From the NCBI GenBank assembly GCA_023374045.1, contig CM041782.1, positions 251,495,810 through 251,559,809 on the forward strand: DNA of 64,000 nt. The letters run 5' to 3'. Under the pieces are notes generated by a model. It searched no databases and was not told where the DNA came from. It saw only the letters and a program-made list of their open reading frames with translations. This DNA is from Limonium bicolor. Lineage: Eukaryota; Streptophyta; Magnoliopsida; Caryophyllales; Plumbaginaceae. Positions 24,031 through 37,594 of this stretch are shown piece by piece. Both the position numbers and the translations under genes were made by a program. Every line of letters starts with the position of its first letter. Within the stretch, counting starts at the first letter, position 1.

Positions 24031-26184
24031 GATGTTGAAATACCCCGAACTTAATTAGGGTGATTAAATTACTCTAATATGATATTTGGATGCCTATTAG
24101 TGCCTAAGTAATTTTGGTAAAGAGAATAAATCCAAAAGAAATGAGAATACGCTTAAAAAGCGAAAAATGCTAAAATGAGCGTTATGTGACCGTAGGAGGA
24201 ATACGACCTCGACAAGGGTCTTAGATGGATTTTCAAGGCTTAATAATGCCTAATTAATATACGGGAACAATTCCCGAAGAAAACGGATCCATAAAATGAA
24301 TTAAAAATGCTAATAAAGCTTTAGCGCACGTTTTTCAAGAAAACCCAAAAACCTGACTTTGAGTGGTCAAACGAACCCGTAAAAATTTATGGTTCATCGA
24401 ATAACTATAAATAAACATTAATGGAAGCTTAAGAGCCATTGAATTTAAGGAAACGAGAAAAATCCGGAAAACGAGCCCGGTTAGTGAATAGTGCTAAACT
24501 GGGTAAATTAACGAGCGTTTTCTGTAAAAGATGAAAAACGCTCCAGTTACATATTATAGTGGGGGTCATTTTTTATTAAGTGAAGCAGCCCTCTCTACTA
24601 GTAAATAAGCTAGAAAGCAAAAAGAGAAAAAATGGAAAAAGGTAAAAAGCAACATTACCTTCTCTCTCCTCTCATTTCTCTTTTCCCTCTTCTCTTTCCT
24701 CTTCTTTCTTCCTCCCAGCCGATTTTTCTCCTCCTCCTCCTGTTGCTTCCAATTTTGAACTTCTCCACCAACCTTCCATGGCTTCCTCTCTTCTTTGACT
24801 TGTACAAGCTTCATTAAAGCTCAAAACACAAAAATAACCACATATTCTTCTTCCTCTTACCAAGCTCTATCATCCTCTCTTTTCAAAATATCAAATGGAG
24901 ATAGTTGACCTCCATAGGTATACCCCCATTTGTGAAGAAGATGGCATTTTCTTGAAGCTTGGAGTCCCCTCTTTCCATTAAGGTAAAAAATTTTCAAAGA
25001 AAAACTCATTTTTTCTTCCACTCCTTTGTGGTGGCCGATTTTGCCCCTCTTTGATGCCTTGTTTTCTTCTTGTTTTGAAGATTTGTTTCAACCCTCCAAT
25101 GGTGGTGGAACTCCCTTCTTGATTCAAGGGTTAAAACCCCTCTTAAAAACTCCAACGGTAAAACCTAAATCTTGTGCTTTAAGCCCTTTCATTGGATTAG
25201 AATTTTCCTAAGGGTTTAGAGGTTTAATTATGTTAATTTTGTGTTCTTTGGATCTTGGGATGGATTTTGGCTACTCCATTGCCCACTTTACCGGAAATAG
25301 CAAGAGGAAGAGAAGAAGAGAAATGGAAAAAGGAATTTGTGAGCTTAAGGTAAGAAACTCACCTTAATGCTTATTTTGATTGTTTTAGAACTTGGGATGA
25401 GTAATTAAAGGAATGAAACCAAAAACTTGTGCTAGTAATGTGTTTGGTTGATATTTGAGAGAAATTGTAAAAAGATTTTTGAATTGGAGGCCTTTGAGTC
25501 AAGTGAATTGAGCATAAATGTTGGTATTGTTGTTTGATGAAATTTTGAGGATTTATGTGTGCTGGTAGGACCCATGTATGGGTGTGGCTAGTTTAGGATT
25601 GATTTTGATGAGAGTTGATGAATTTGGATATGTAGGTTTATGGGGAGGTTATGACAAAATTTGTGTAGGAAATAAGTGTTTTAAGGTGACTTGGTGGATT
25701 GGAGAAACTAGGTGTTTATTAAGTTGAGTTGAGTTGATTGATAACCATGGAATGGTAAATGGAGAATGAGTTTGAGAGAGATAAAAATCTGTAGCAAAAT
25801 GACTTGTGAGGATCTTAGAAATGCTAGAAAAGAGTTAGTGTGCAAAACCTTGGAAATGAGAGTTGGACTTGGGTATAGATGATGCAAATGTCTAGGAAGG
25901 TGTGGTGACGGTCAATACGTGATTTGGTAAGGTGGTAGGAGGTTGGAAACTATCAAGAGGAAGTTAGAAGTGCATTAGTGTGCAAAGTGCAAATGTGGGA
26001 ATGAATATTTGTGAATCTGAACAAGAATTGGGTAGTGAAGGTGACCAAGGATTTAAGGTGGTTTAAGGAGTGTTTAAGTGTGTTTAAACATGTAGGAAAC
26101 ATGTGGAAAGATTATGGAATGATTAGGGGTGGATTAAGGGTTGATTTGGGGTTGAAAAATTACCTAAGTAGTAGTTTTTAGCAG

Positions 26185-26353
26185 GGTCCGGGACCTAGGT
26201 TGGGAACCAAGTCCCGGACCACATAAAAAAAAAGCCCCGAGAGTGAAAACAGCAAGTGGTCCGGGACCTAGGTCCCGGACCAGTAGAAAAATCAGGCCGA
26301 GAGTTAGTTTCTTGATTGGTCCGGGACTTTGGGTCCGGACCAAGTTCCGGACC
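26185..26353. repeat. Palindromic minisatellite inside the solo LTR
   Basis: Three units start at 26185, 26258 and 26318. The middle one is a perfect 24-bp palindrome made of GGTCCGGGACCT and its reverse complement; the others are imperfect versions with a loop. Linkers share CCGAGAGT. It sits at the position where the nested element's LTR carries a different palindromic array. Confidence 0.85.
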
Positions 26354-29300
26354 ACCCCCAGAAATGCACCGTATGTGTTTTTAAGGGTCTAAATGATGGG
26401 GGTTTGATTGGTATTGGTTTTAGATGATGTTTAAGAGTTGTTTGGTGACTTGTAAAGGTCCTAAGAAGTATAAACAAAGGTTGAGAAGTGAGTGAGTAAG
26501 TTGAGAAAGCAAGTACACTTAAGTAAAACCGAAATGACGGGATACCGGGGTAAGTACGGGAGTAGTAATTATTTACGTACCGTAACACCTTAATATTAAT
26601 AGAACCATTTGACATGTAATCAGTGGTTCAAGAGTAAGACTCAAGGAACGAGAGGTGACGTGGTAAAGTAATCCATGGTGAAAGGTATGATTTTCTCATG
26701 CCCCGTATGCTACCTTGGCTACTCTGATTTGTGTGCTTGTTTGATTATGTGATCACCTTAACAAGATAAATGCACAAATCGGATTGTTTACACTTTATTG
26801 TGCTTGTTTGTGTTGCCCTTGTTGGATTGTTTATTAAATTGAAGTTTGTATAATTCATGAAATGTGTGTTTGTGGATGAAGTGCTTGATGTTGAATGTGC
26901 ACTGTAGTTCGACTCATAGTTGAGTCTTATTTGAGTAGTGACTCGTAGAAAGTGTCTTGTTGCGAATGAATGAAAACGTGGGAACACACTAAACCTATCG
27001 AACCAAGAAACGATATAGCAAACCTATGAACTCACTAGAACGTGCGAGAATTGTACGGGAATTAGTAAACTCCCGATAACGGTTAGAGAACCGAATTGAC
27101 TTAATCCATAAAACAAATAATAGTGGAAGTATATAAGGAACCTCTATTAGAGGATTGATTATTGTTCAAAACATGAACCTTGAGAAAACTAAAGTATGGT
27201 AAGGGATCACCAAACACCTTAGAGCGATAGTCTACCCACAATGAGAGGATCCGACTAAAATGAACAATGTCCCGAACATGAGAGTATTCGATAAGTTGGG
27301 TAAAACCTTAAATCTGAGAATACTAGACATTGAGAGTTCCCTAAGCTATTGGAGGATATCGAGAGATATACTTCTAGGCTAATCTATGAGATTGTGAAAT
27401 AACTCCGAGAGAGGAGTTTTGAGAATTTGAGTAGTTCGGTAGAGAACCGGACATTTAAGAATTTGAGGAGCTAATTGTATAGCTCCGTTTGTATTTGTAA
27501 GCCCGGTGGTGAGTCTTGTGTATGACTCTGCCCGGAGGTCATGGGCAATGACTTAAAAGATGCCTTGAGAATTTGAGTATTGATAGAGAACTTGCTTGAG
27601 GTTGAGAGTAAGAGAAATTGAGTAAGAGTACCTAAGAGAGTGGGTAAGACAATGAGTAATTGAGTAAGGCATAGTGAGGTAGAAACCCTCAATGAAATAC
27701 CCCGAACTTAAATATAGGGATTAAAATTAATCTAACACGTATTTAAGGGCCTAATGGTACCTAATTAATACTAGTAAGGAAAAATAAATCCAAAAGAATA
27801 AATAAACTCTTAAAAAGCGAAAAACGCTAAATAGCGTTAAATAACCATAGGAGGTATGAGACCTCGGTTAGAGTATTACATGGATTCTAAAGGTTTAATA
27901 AGACCTAAATAATATATGGGAACAACTCCCGAAGAAAACGGATCCAAATAATAAATTAAAACGCTAATAGAGCTTTAACGCACGTTTTTCGAGGAAACCC
28001 GAAAACGTGATTTTAAGTGGTCAAACGAACCCGTAAAAATTATAAGTCATTAAATAAATATTATTAAGCATTTATGAAAGCTTAATAACCAATAAAAATA
28101 AAGAAACGAGAAAATTTCCGGGAAACGGGCCCGGTTAGTGAACAGTACCTAAACCGGGTGAAATAACGAGCGTTTTCTGTAAGATACGAAAAACGCTCCA
28201 ACTAGTATAACTGTAGGGGGACCGATTTTTAATAGTCAAATAACTCCCTCACACACACATGTAACTAGCTAATTAAATAAGAGAGCCAAAAGCAAAAAGC
28301 AATAAAGTAGAAACTACTTTATCCCTTCCCTCTCTCCTCACTCACTCATTTCTCTACTCTCTCACCTCTCTCCTTCCTTATCCCCACCGATTTCTCCCTT
28401 CTCTTTCCTCTGGTATGGGTGATTTCTTGAAGCTCCACAAGCCTCCCATGGCCTCCCTTCTTCTACCTCATGCTCAAGCCACATTTGAGCTCCAATCACA
28501 AAAATAATTACATATTTGTAATCCCCTCATTCTCCTCTACCATTCTCTCTTTTCAAAATTCGAAAAGGATGAATTTCATCTCCATGGGTTTTCCCCATTT
28601 GAAGAGAAAAGCACACCATTATGGAGCTTGGAGTCTCCTCTTTCCAACAAGGTAAGAATCTCCATGAAAGACCTCACTTTTCTCCATCTCTTGGGTATAA
28701 CCGATTTTCCTCTCTCTCTCACCTTGTTTTTCCTCTTGTTTTGGAGCTTTGTCTCAACCCTCCAATGGTGGTGAGAACACCTTCTTGAACCAAGGGCTAA
28801 AACCCCTCCTAAAAGCTTCAAAAGGTAAACCCTAGAAATTTGTTTAAAACATCTCAATGAGTTAGTATAAATCTAAGGGTTAGTATATTAATTATACTTG
28901 TTTTGTATGCTTTGGGTGATGGGAATGGAGTTTGGCAACTCCATTCCCCACAAAATCGAATTGTACAAGGAAGAGAAGAGGAGAAGTGGAAAAGGAATGA
29001 AGGAATTGTAAGCTCAAGGTAAGGGCTCTCTCCTAATGTTAATTTTGATGCATTAGACTAATGGGAATGGGCAAACTAACTAAAGAACCCAAAATCTTGC
29101 ATTGGTATTGTAGTATTGGGAGTTCGAGTATTTGTGAGGAAGTTTGGGTATTTGTGAAATTAGTATGTGAATGGTAGGCCTTGGAGCCAAATGGTTGTGT
29201 ATGAGTATTAGTATTGATGTTTGATGGAGTATTAGTGTATTAGGATGGATGTGTATTTGTTTGATTGCTGGTAGGACCCTGGTATGGGTGTGGCTAGTGT

Positions 29301-29894
29301 AGGAATGAATTTGGTGAGATTTGGTATGTGTGGCCAAGTAAGAAAAGTAGATGAACTATGGCCAAATTTTGGTAGGAATATGTATATGTATGGATGACTT
29401 GGTAAATGGGAAAACTAAGGTGTGTATTGGAGTTAGTAGAGATGTGTAGTAGCTATAGAATGGTAGTGGTAGTATGAGGAGTAAGAAGTATAAAATCTGT
29501 AGCAAGGTGTATTAATATGCATTGGAGAAGTTAGGAAAGATTAGTGTGTAAGAATTGGTAAAAAGAGTGTCGGACTTGGGTATAGGTATTGCAATGGCTT
29601 GGAAATGTATTTGGGATGCTAGGAGTGACATTGGTAGAGGAAGTATTGGATGGTAGAAGTTGGTTTTAAAAAATCTGTAGCAATGAAGAAAGGAAATAGG
29701 TATAAGTGCTGGAATGAAGTGATGAAAATTGTGTAAGTGGATTGATGGATTTGGTAAGGAGTTTGGTGGATAAACTAAGGCAATTTGGAGGGCCTAGGTA
29801 GTGTTTAAACATGTGGGATTACATGTAGGAAGATTGGAGAACCAATGGGCAAAGTATAGAACTGAAAACAGAAATAAATAAAAATGAAATAGCC

Positions 29895-30288
29895 GGACCG
29901 ACCTTGGGACCGAACTTGCAAGGTCGGTCGAGCCCAGATTTACAAAGACGGGAAACCTTCTGGGATCGACCGACCTTGCGACCGGACTTGCAAGTTCGGT
30001 CGGACCAGAAATTTCTCCCTTCAGAAACCTTCTGGAATGGACCGAACTTGCGATCGGACTTGCAAGTTCGGTCGGCCAGAAAAATTCCCGTAATGCAAGC
30101 TACTGGAATGGACCGACCTTGCGACCGGACTTGCAAGGTCGGTCGGGCTAAAATTCTCACGTAAGAAACCTACTGGAATGGACCGACCTTGGGACCGGAC
30201 TTGCAAGGTCGGTCGGCCCTGGAATTTTCACGCGATGTAGCTTACTGACTTGAACCGAACTTGCGACCGGACTTGCAAGTTCGGTCGA
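29895..30288. repeat. Palindromic minisatellite in the 5' LTR (six units)
   Basis: Six units of about 70 bases each contain the inverted arms GACCGACCTTGC and GCAAGGTCGGTC around GACCGGACTT, with small variants (ACCGAACTTGC, GCAAGTTCGGT). Linkers vary and include ACCTTCTGG or ACCTACTGGAATG. Confidence 0.9.
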
Positions 30289-30316
30289 GTCATACAAAAA
30301 AAAAAATTAAATAAAT

Positions 30317-30317
<1 letters not shown>

Positions 30318-30353
<36 letters not shown>
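30318..30353. repeat. (AT)n microsatellite
   Basis: About 16 AT repeats. The same site in the other LTR (40177-40194) has far fewer, so it changed length after insertion or during reverse transcription. Confidence 0.9.
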
Positions 30354-30356
<3 letters not shown>

Positions 30357-31493
30357 ACCCACCTATACATATGTGCATGTATATGCAAGTAAACCATTGT
30401 TAAGTAATTAAAAGTAAGTAAATAAAATGGTATAAGAATGTGAAGACTTAGTAAGTATGAGTTAGGAAGCGTAAGGGTAACCGAATTAAATTAATGATAG
30501 TTAGATTAATTATTCGGTTGTATGTATATCATAGGATTTGAATTGTGAACACCGGAGGAACGTTGGGATACAAGTACAACGGTGAAAGGTATGATTTCTT
30601 CATGCCCTGTATCCTAATCTGGTTACCCCGATTTGTGTGCTTATTTGATCACCTAATAATAAATGCATGAATCGGATTATATTGCACTTACTCGTGCTTG
30701 TTTACATTGTTCTTGATATTTGTCTTGAACAATAGTTTGTATAATTCATGAAATATATGAATGATGATGACTTGTATTGTACTTAAGTATTGCATTGTAT
30801 TTTGTATAAATGGGTATTGAGCATAGTAATTGTGTATGTGGCTTGTATGAATGACTTCTGCTAATTCCTAACTACCTAACTCCCTAACTTAAGTGAGTAA
30901 ATTGGAATGAGTAGAAGTCCGATATAGTTTCGGCCACGCGTGAGGATGCGGAGTCACAAGAGGTTGGCTGCAATTCCTGACTCTTAAACTGGTCCGCGGC
31001 CCAAATCCCTTAATGGGTAGCATCCCGGATTGGTGAGTCAAGTAAATCCCGGAGGTGGGACGGAGTAGTCCCCAGGGCCGGAGGTCCCGACGACTTAACA
31101 TGAGTAAGAGTAAGAGTAAGTAAGTATGGATCCGTAAGTATGTATGAGTATGAGTATGTATGTGTATGTATGAAGTAACGAGTAAAAGAGTAATCTCCAC
31201 CCGATTAACCCGGGTGGACCAATGAAGCTAACAAATATTGTATATTGTGCATGTAATGTGTATGTGTAATTCGGAAAAAGGTAAGTATGTATTGAATGGT
31301 TTATGTTGTACTTCTTGTATGTAATGAAGTGTATGTATGTGTGTATGTCTTGCGTAATGTATTGTAATATTGTGTATAAGAGCATGTATGCATGTATGTT
31401 TGTATGAAAATGAACTACATGTATTCGACCAAGTGGTCGGCGTACCCTCACTAGTACGCGGGGTATGCGGTTATCATGCGCAGCGAAAGCTGA

Positions 31494-31525
31494 CCCCTTC
31501 GGGGGAACGTTTTTAGTGTGCAGGT
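31494..31525 (+). promoter_or_regulatory. GC hairpin and CAGGT in the LTR R/U5 region
   Basis: CCCCTTCGGGG at 31494-31504 is followed by a T-rich stretch and CAGGT at 31521. Equivalent hairpin-plus-CAGGT modules occur at 41350 in the 3' LTR, 42026-42057 in the solo LTR and 55854-55882 in the third element. The role is unknown; an RNA 3'-end signal or a splice acceptor are options. Confidence 0.55.
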
Positions 31526-31827
31526 ACCGAAGCGGGTGTGGTCAAGGTATGAGACCGGAGACACACCCTTGTATTTAGAAGCAAGTAGCTTGTGAGGAAC
31601 GGGTAATAAGTAGTCTCGTAGTGGGTACGTATGAACTTGGAAGAGGTAGTATACTTGTATAAGGATCTTAGTAAACTCGGTATGTGGATTATATTGTATT
31701 GTATTTGAAGTATTGTATCGAATGGAAGATTGTAGCATTTATTGGTATACGGAGTGTGTATGGTAGATATGTAATACTCGGGATTCCGGTCCATCAGACC
31801 GATGCTGTATGTAGTAGCAGTAGCCTT

Positions 31828-31849
31828 GTTAGTCACGTGGGTGACTAAC
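31828..31849 (+). promoter_or_regulatory. U5 stem-loop with 9-bp perfect arms
   Basis: GTTAGTCAC (31828-31836) pairs with GTGACTAAC (31841-31849) across GTGG, followed by GGCATTGTATCACCC. It lies about 100 bases before the LTR end. The same stem occurs at 41683-41704 and 42332-42352. A different stem with the same loop type and the same GGCAT...CACCC tail occurs at 56109-56128. Confidence 0.65.
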
Positions 31850-31956
31850 GGCATTGTATCACCCTCATTAGGTAAGTATGTATCCGCTGCGTGTATCTGA
31901 TGTGTAAGGAGATTGGACGGTAAGCACAGCATTAATGGTAGGGGTGTTACAAAAAG

Positions 31957-31968
31957 TGGTATCAGAGC
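31957..31968 (+). other. Primer binding site (tRNA-iMet)
   Basis: TGGTATCAGAGC lies five bases after the 5' LTR. It is the common primer site complementary to initiator tRNA-Met in plant LTR retrotransposons. Confidence 0.9.
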
Positions 31969-34900
31969 GAAGTATCGCTCTGATGACTGGAAATACCGAG
32001 TTAGGAATTAGATGCTTAGGGCTAAGGGCTGAGTGTTAGCATTAGAGATATGCTAGTTAGGAACTACCGGTGAGTACCGGATACCTACAATACTAGACCC
32101 GCCCTCCACATACCCTATTATATAGCCTGGGAAAGGACGCCAGAGAGAGGAAAAGCCCTCTCACACTCGGGAAAACCCGATCTGGCAGTAATGAGATATT
32201 CCTACAAGGGGAAAGAACCTGACACATAGTAAATTCCAAGAACTGAGAGTCCCGGAGATGGATCCCGGTTGAACCACAACACCCGCACTTAATAGCGGTA
32301 GGAAGGGCACTCCAACCACGAGGAGGCCGCAACTTACAACAGCATGGGGCGACGTGCTTAGCAGTCACGAAACCTAGCTAGTCAACCAACAGCAGGACAG
32401 AAGCACTAACCGTGCAACAAAATGAAAAAGGGAGCAGTAACGGGACCCACGAGACACAAGTCTACGGGATAGTAATACTTGAATAATACCACCAACGGTA
32501 TGCTAGCCGACTAAGGACACGTCGGAAGCGGTTAACTCCAAAACTATAATGCCATTAAGGTTGCAGTACCTTGGCAATAAGCTCAGACAACTACAAGAAT
32601 AACCATGAGATACAATCCAATAGGACTACAAGCGTAGTACCAAACGAGGAAGGCTCAGTAAACCACCACAAATGTGTGGAACGAGCCACAAGGAACGACA
32701 CTAAACCAAATAGAACGGGAACCTCCAAGGAGTGGAGAAGTACCCAGATCTACGACAGCCATGTTAGACCACCAAGAGCTACCTAAAGGAGCGAGTATAC
32801 AAATTGTAGATCAATAAGATCAAGGGAAGAGTCAACAAGGACTATCAAATGCGAGTGGAAACCATACCGTGATCGGTATAGGATTACTCAAAAAACCACC
32901 AGTACCACGCACTTGCCATGGCAAGTGCAGTAAGAACATGAATAGGTGAAGGAGCACTAACACACCACAGGTACATAGTAATGTACCGTGACAGCGATGA
33001 AGCGACTACAGGAATAAACATCCTAAAACAGGAGGAATGAAACCATGGAAGGCCTGACGGCCTGACCACTACATTTAGAACGCGCCAGTCAGCGGGAAGC
33101 TGGACTGATCAAGATTTCGAACATGGCTATGCCATGTAGGACTTCTTTTAACACCGAAACTGTTATTTTTCAAAACAAGTTTCTTTCAAAACCACAAACT
33201 TTCTTTTAAACCTTGGATTTCAAAACCAAACCAACAAATCACGGTGAGTATCATAGAACGATACAAGAGGAGTTGGCAACAGAATACTTCACCTAGGCGT
33301 GTGACGAACACTACGAGTGTACCCGTTACGGGATGTGGGACAACCGCACTCCGAAGGAGCTTGCGGGCCCGACATATAGTTGGGTAAGTGGTAACGTATC
33401 AATATGGTACCCCACGTATGTATACATGTAGTGTGCGACACACGGGAAGTAGTCAACTCCGTTCTACGGACCATGAGTGAGTTCAATCAGAACAGCTGGA
33501 CACCTCAGACGATCAAGTATCAAGGAACTCAGAGAATCCATCTGGAGATGAGGAATAAGAACTAGGAAGTGCAAAGAGCACATACTAGTAAGTATAGACA
33601 TTGGATATGTCTCAAATAAACCAAGCAATTACCTGACAGGTGGATGGAATGCCCAGCCTAAACACATTAAGGCGAATGCCTAACGTGAACCTAACAATAC
33701 TCAACAAAAGGGGGCGGAATTCCCAAGAGCAATCACAAGATTACTACGAAGCACAATCCATAATCGGAGAGGATATTTAAACCTAGTCTCAAGCACTAGG
33801 AACAAGTAAAACAGTCTACCCAAGGACGGGAGACGTCATAACCCAAAAAGGACAACACAAGTACATACCACAAGACGGTACAGTGGACAACATATCATAA
33901 ACGTTAGCCGGATGTAACGGCATAATCTAACAGCACTCAGGAGCAATCCTTGAAGGGTGTCTGAGATAACAACAGTTGAACAAGCGTCATGATAAGAGCA
34001 CATGAGGAGAAGGAACATTCGGTTAGGACACCGAAGGGATTTCACTTAACAGGAAATACCCTAGTCTACAAAAGGCACTGATCAGCACCAGATTGCCTAA
34101 AAATATCCTATGAACGGAAGCGTGATGTCACGACTTACCATGGAGCCCAATAATATCTCAACCTATGACGGTATACATGGAGTGGAGACATGTATAAGCA
34201 GCCTGCAAGGGGCATAGCTTGCAGCAATACGGCTCAGAAGCCGTAAACCAAATACGTTATATGAACTCAAACGGTTGCAAAACCCACCCCGTTGGTAACA
34301 AGACTTGCAAGGGGGATTGCCTCATACGACAAGAAATCAACAACTGGACCATAAATTCAAACCCAACATCCTGAGTGGCTTGGAGTAATGGCCAACTCAA
34401 TGTCACTGTCACTAGAGCATCAGCCTAGTATACAGTTGATGGAGTTCTTAATTTCCGCCATGCCTTCTGTAGCAATGGTAGCACAGAGGCATGAGAATCA
34501 TGATAATGCCAACATTGGCCTAGTCCACACTTGGACACTACGAGAAACCCAAGGGAAGGTACCCCTTTACCGAAGCAACCAAATGCGGTGATGATGTGAA
34601 CCTTAGAAAAGGCTTCCATCTATTATAACAGAAAAGCCCACGCATATAGATATTGCCAAGGGGTGATGGAATAAGGAAATGAGATCTCCAAACCATTACG
34701 ACTTAAGGAGTAAGCATACTCCATATACACCCAAACATGTGGTGGACCATTGCGTAAACACCAACATAGCAAACCTTGTATTAGACCTATGAGTGGAGAC
34801 AAACCCTCAACAAGAACTTTCATTTGTCAGTGATGAAATACTCTTCAATTAGAGAACGGGACCAGAAAACCCCCCTAGAGTTCTTGGGATGTCCCGGTGA

Positions 34901-37576
34901 TATGCATACAAGTGGAACTACACAGCTAGAGCCTATAACCAATGCTCAGCACTGGAAGACATAATTGTCAAACAATCTATGTGAATACACATTGAACACC
35001 ACGAATGACTAACGCTCAAGAGAGCTATGACCCGATGAGTTATCTCATCCTTGGTCAACCAAGATACTTGGTAAATTGTATCACAAATGATGGGAATAAG
35101 AGGTAAGCTAACCTACACACGAAACCTAAATGGAAGAACATCTCCACATTGGGAAGATATTAATATTGTGGTATGCTACGACAACCGTCATACACACGAA
35201 CATTGGGAACCCCCGGTATTCACACCATAAGGAATGGTGCCAATGACAATGTCACTAAGTAAAAAGGAACTACCACAGTAACAGAAACAGTAAAAGCAAT
35301 GTCGTACAATGAGTAAGAATACGGTGCGCAACAGGCGACCGCTATGAGGAAGTAGTTAAGCAATGACACGGAGTATAAGTATGAGATGGCACACAGAAAT
35401 ATTCTTTCCTATCACATAAGTGACTTATTGTCAAGCGTTTACGCCTCTGCACTCTGTATGACTGAGTGTTTTGGCATTGCACTTGTTCAGCTAATGATCT
35501 AATGAGATGGCTAGGGATATGAAGAATGTAAACCGTGGTAACTCTTCCTTTCACCACGAACATGGCACTAGTCAATCGAGCAAACTTAGCAACAAACCGT
35601 GCGGCCTAAGGCCAAAGAAGCACGAAGAGTGTACAACACACTAACAATCACAAGATGTGAATTCCATTGGAGTAAAAGGTGAAAGGAGACACATCAAAGT
35701 CACTAGGACCGACGCATAGAAATGCAAGGTCATACAAGTAAAGAACACTTGTACTGAACCAGAAGAACTGGTATGATTTAGAAGCTAGTGACAACAGAGG
35801 AAGCACTACAGTTAAGTGGTGACTTAACCTCGCCTGACAATAAGTCGGAGGGAACTTAACGAATAATCGTGGAAGCACGAATAACATGTGCAATAGATTA
35901 CCAGAGAGCTGGTTATAAATCTTAAACTCATTGAGTTCAAACACTGTAAAAGAATACCGCATTTGTTTAGTAAACCTATTCCCATAATAGACGGATAAGA
36001 AGGCGATGTATACCACATCTAGGATAACAAGAAGGGTGAATAACCCGAGTTATCAGAGTCGCGCAGCAGAAGCTAGTGGGCCCTAGCTACCTAATGAGCA
36101 TAATACAATGGCTATTAATGCCTTGAAGCCGATTAGGCTAGAATCGAATTAAATATGAGTTAAATAAACTCATATAGGAACTCTTGGTGCAAAGACTAAA
36201 CCATTGGTATGGTTAAGATCCCTTTGACCAGAGCATATTGTATAGTATACGGTAGTGAAGCTAAACGCTTCAGTTTGCCCAGACTGATTAAACCAAAGTT
36301 TAATAATAATCAAATATGGTAGATTACGTGGGCGTAATCCCTTTTAAGGGGGGTAGAGCAAAAACCGTTTAACGTAAGTTTTGTGAATAAAACACATAAA
36401 CCATAATGTGCAGAGCACAAATGAGAACCAAATTGATGATTGATACTATGTTAAATAAACATAAGTACTCATTCATATTGTAATTATGGTAATTAGGCAT
36501 TAAACATGCAAATACCATGGATGGATATATCTATCTTGTAACACCAATGTAAGAGTATTAGTAAAAGAAAAGTAATGAGTAGTGGACGGAGATCCACAAG
36601 TATTGTACCTTTGAAGAAGTAGTACGAAATGAATGAGGATAGTAGATGAATGAAGTTTATGAGTAGTGGAATCGTAAGTAAAATATTTGAAACAATTGAA
36701 GTCAACTAAATCTTATAAGTGTAGTATTCCCTAGTTAGAATATAGGAGATGATGGTGAGTAATGAATGGAAGTAGTAACAGTCGATGAAGTGAGCATTTA
36801 GGTATTGAACCACGGAGTAAAGCATTTGGGAAGTAGAGTGAGGATGATTGATGGATTGATTCCATCCTTTGGAGATGTATGGATTTGTAATCACGACTAG
36901 AAAGAATAAAAAGATAGAAAATGAAAACAATCAAATTATTTGTTTGGTTGAACCTGATGTGGGAAGTCGAACTTGATCCTGATCAGATCAAGGGAAACCG
37001 AACACAAATTGGAGTGGAAAGATAGTTCAACACTGATGCTGATCACATCAGGGTCGAATGACTCTTGAAGCTCCCCTCAAGTGGTCACAAGAATCACACA
37101 TAGGATAGAAGTAATGAATATAAATTGGAATATGGAGTTGTATGTTTTAGAAATTTTTAATTAGTAGTGGTGGAAGAATTTCCTTTAGTATGGAGAATGA
37201 GGATGTGTTAGAAGTGGGTACCGAAGAAGATAGTAAGGTAGTATGTGGTATTATTCCAAGGGGCAGCGGGACATAGAGGATTCCCGTGTCTAGATGACCT
37301 GAGCGCCTACGGGATTGGAATGTGTATTGCATTGCTTTGGGAATAGCCTTGCATTGTATGTATGTATAAATTGGTAATGACGAACCGGATGGTTGATAGT
37401 ATATGGATTGGAGTAATTATGGTGCATTAGTATGGCATGGTATGGTATAGTATGTAGGAACCTCGAGTGACGGATTTGGGATTAGTAAGGAGGAAGAACG
37501 TATGGCTTTGGTATTAGACACGTAAGAATGAGTAAGCATTGTAAACCTATAACCTCGAGCAACTTTGAGGATAAAG
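31969..37576 (+). other. Non-coding internal region of the 14-kb element
   Basis: I find no protease, reverse transcriptase, RNase H or integrase motif on either strand. The longest open frames (122 codons and below) are unremarkable. Recognisable landmarks are a 20-bp perfect palindrome at 32909-32928, a block at 33278-33460 shared with the third element (59715-59925), a polypurine-like copy at 36342-36359 and another shared block at 36955-37095 (like 58230-58370). Base composition is more balanced than in the LTRs. Confidence 0.7.
36342..36359 (+). other. Internal copy of the polypurine tract
   Basis: TTTTAAGGGGGGTAGAGC occurs about 1.2 kb upstream of the true tract. The same word, preceded by the same GGGCGTAA(T/C)CCC, occurs inside the third element at 61691-61708. 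Confidence 0.7.
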
Positions 37577-37594
37577 TTCTTAAGGGGGGTAGAT
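37577..37594 (+). other. Polypurine tract of the 14-kb element
   Basis: TTCTTAAGGGGGGTAGAT directly precedes the 3' LTR. It corresponds to TTTTAAGGGGGGTAGAC at 62123-62139 in the third element. Confidence 0.85.

Larger units (their letters stand above)
27693..31951 (+). repeat. 5' LTR of the 14-kb element
   Basis: It starts TGAAATACCCCG and ends GGGGTGTTACA. In order it holds an AT-rich U3, a CT-rich stretch (28320-28410), possible GGTAAG donors (28650, 29019), a six-unit palindromic minisatellite (29895-30288), an AT run (30321-30352), a GC hairpin (31494-31504) and a stem-loop (31828-31849). Open frames up to 139 codons on the minus strand lack motifs. Confidence 0.93.

Noticed and set aside
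24566..24863. Lysine/glutamate-rich or serine/leucine-rich frames
   Set aside because: They are translations of a CT-rich LTR leader, low in complexity.
29819..30206. Repetitive frames rich in DLQVRS-like residues
   Set aside because: They are translations of the palindromic minisatellite on both strands.
31969..37576. Possible gag-pol in the 14-kb element
   Set aside because: No protease, RT, RNase H or integrase motif was seen in any frame. A translated search would be decisive.
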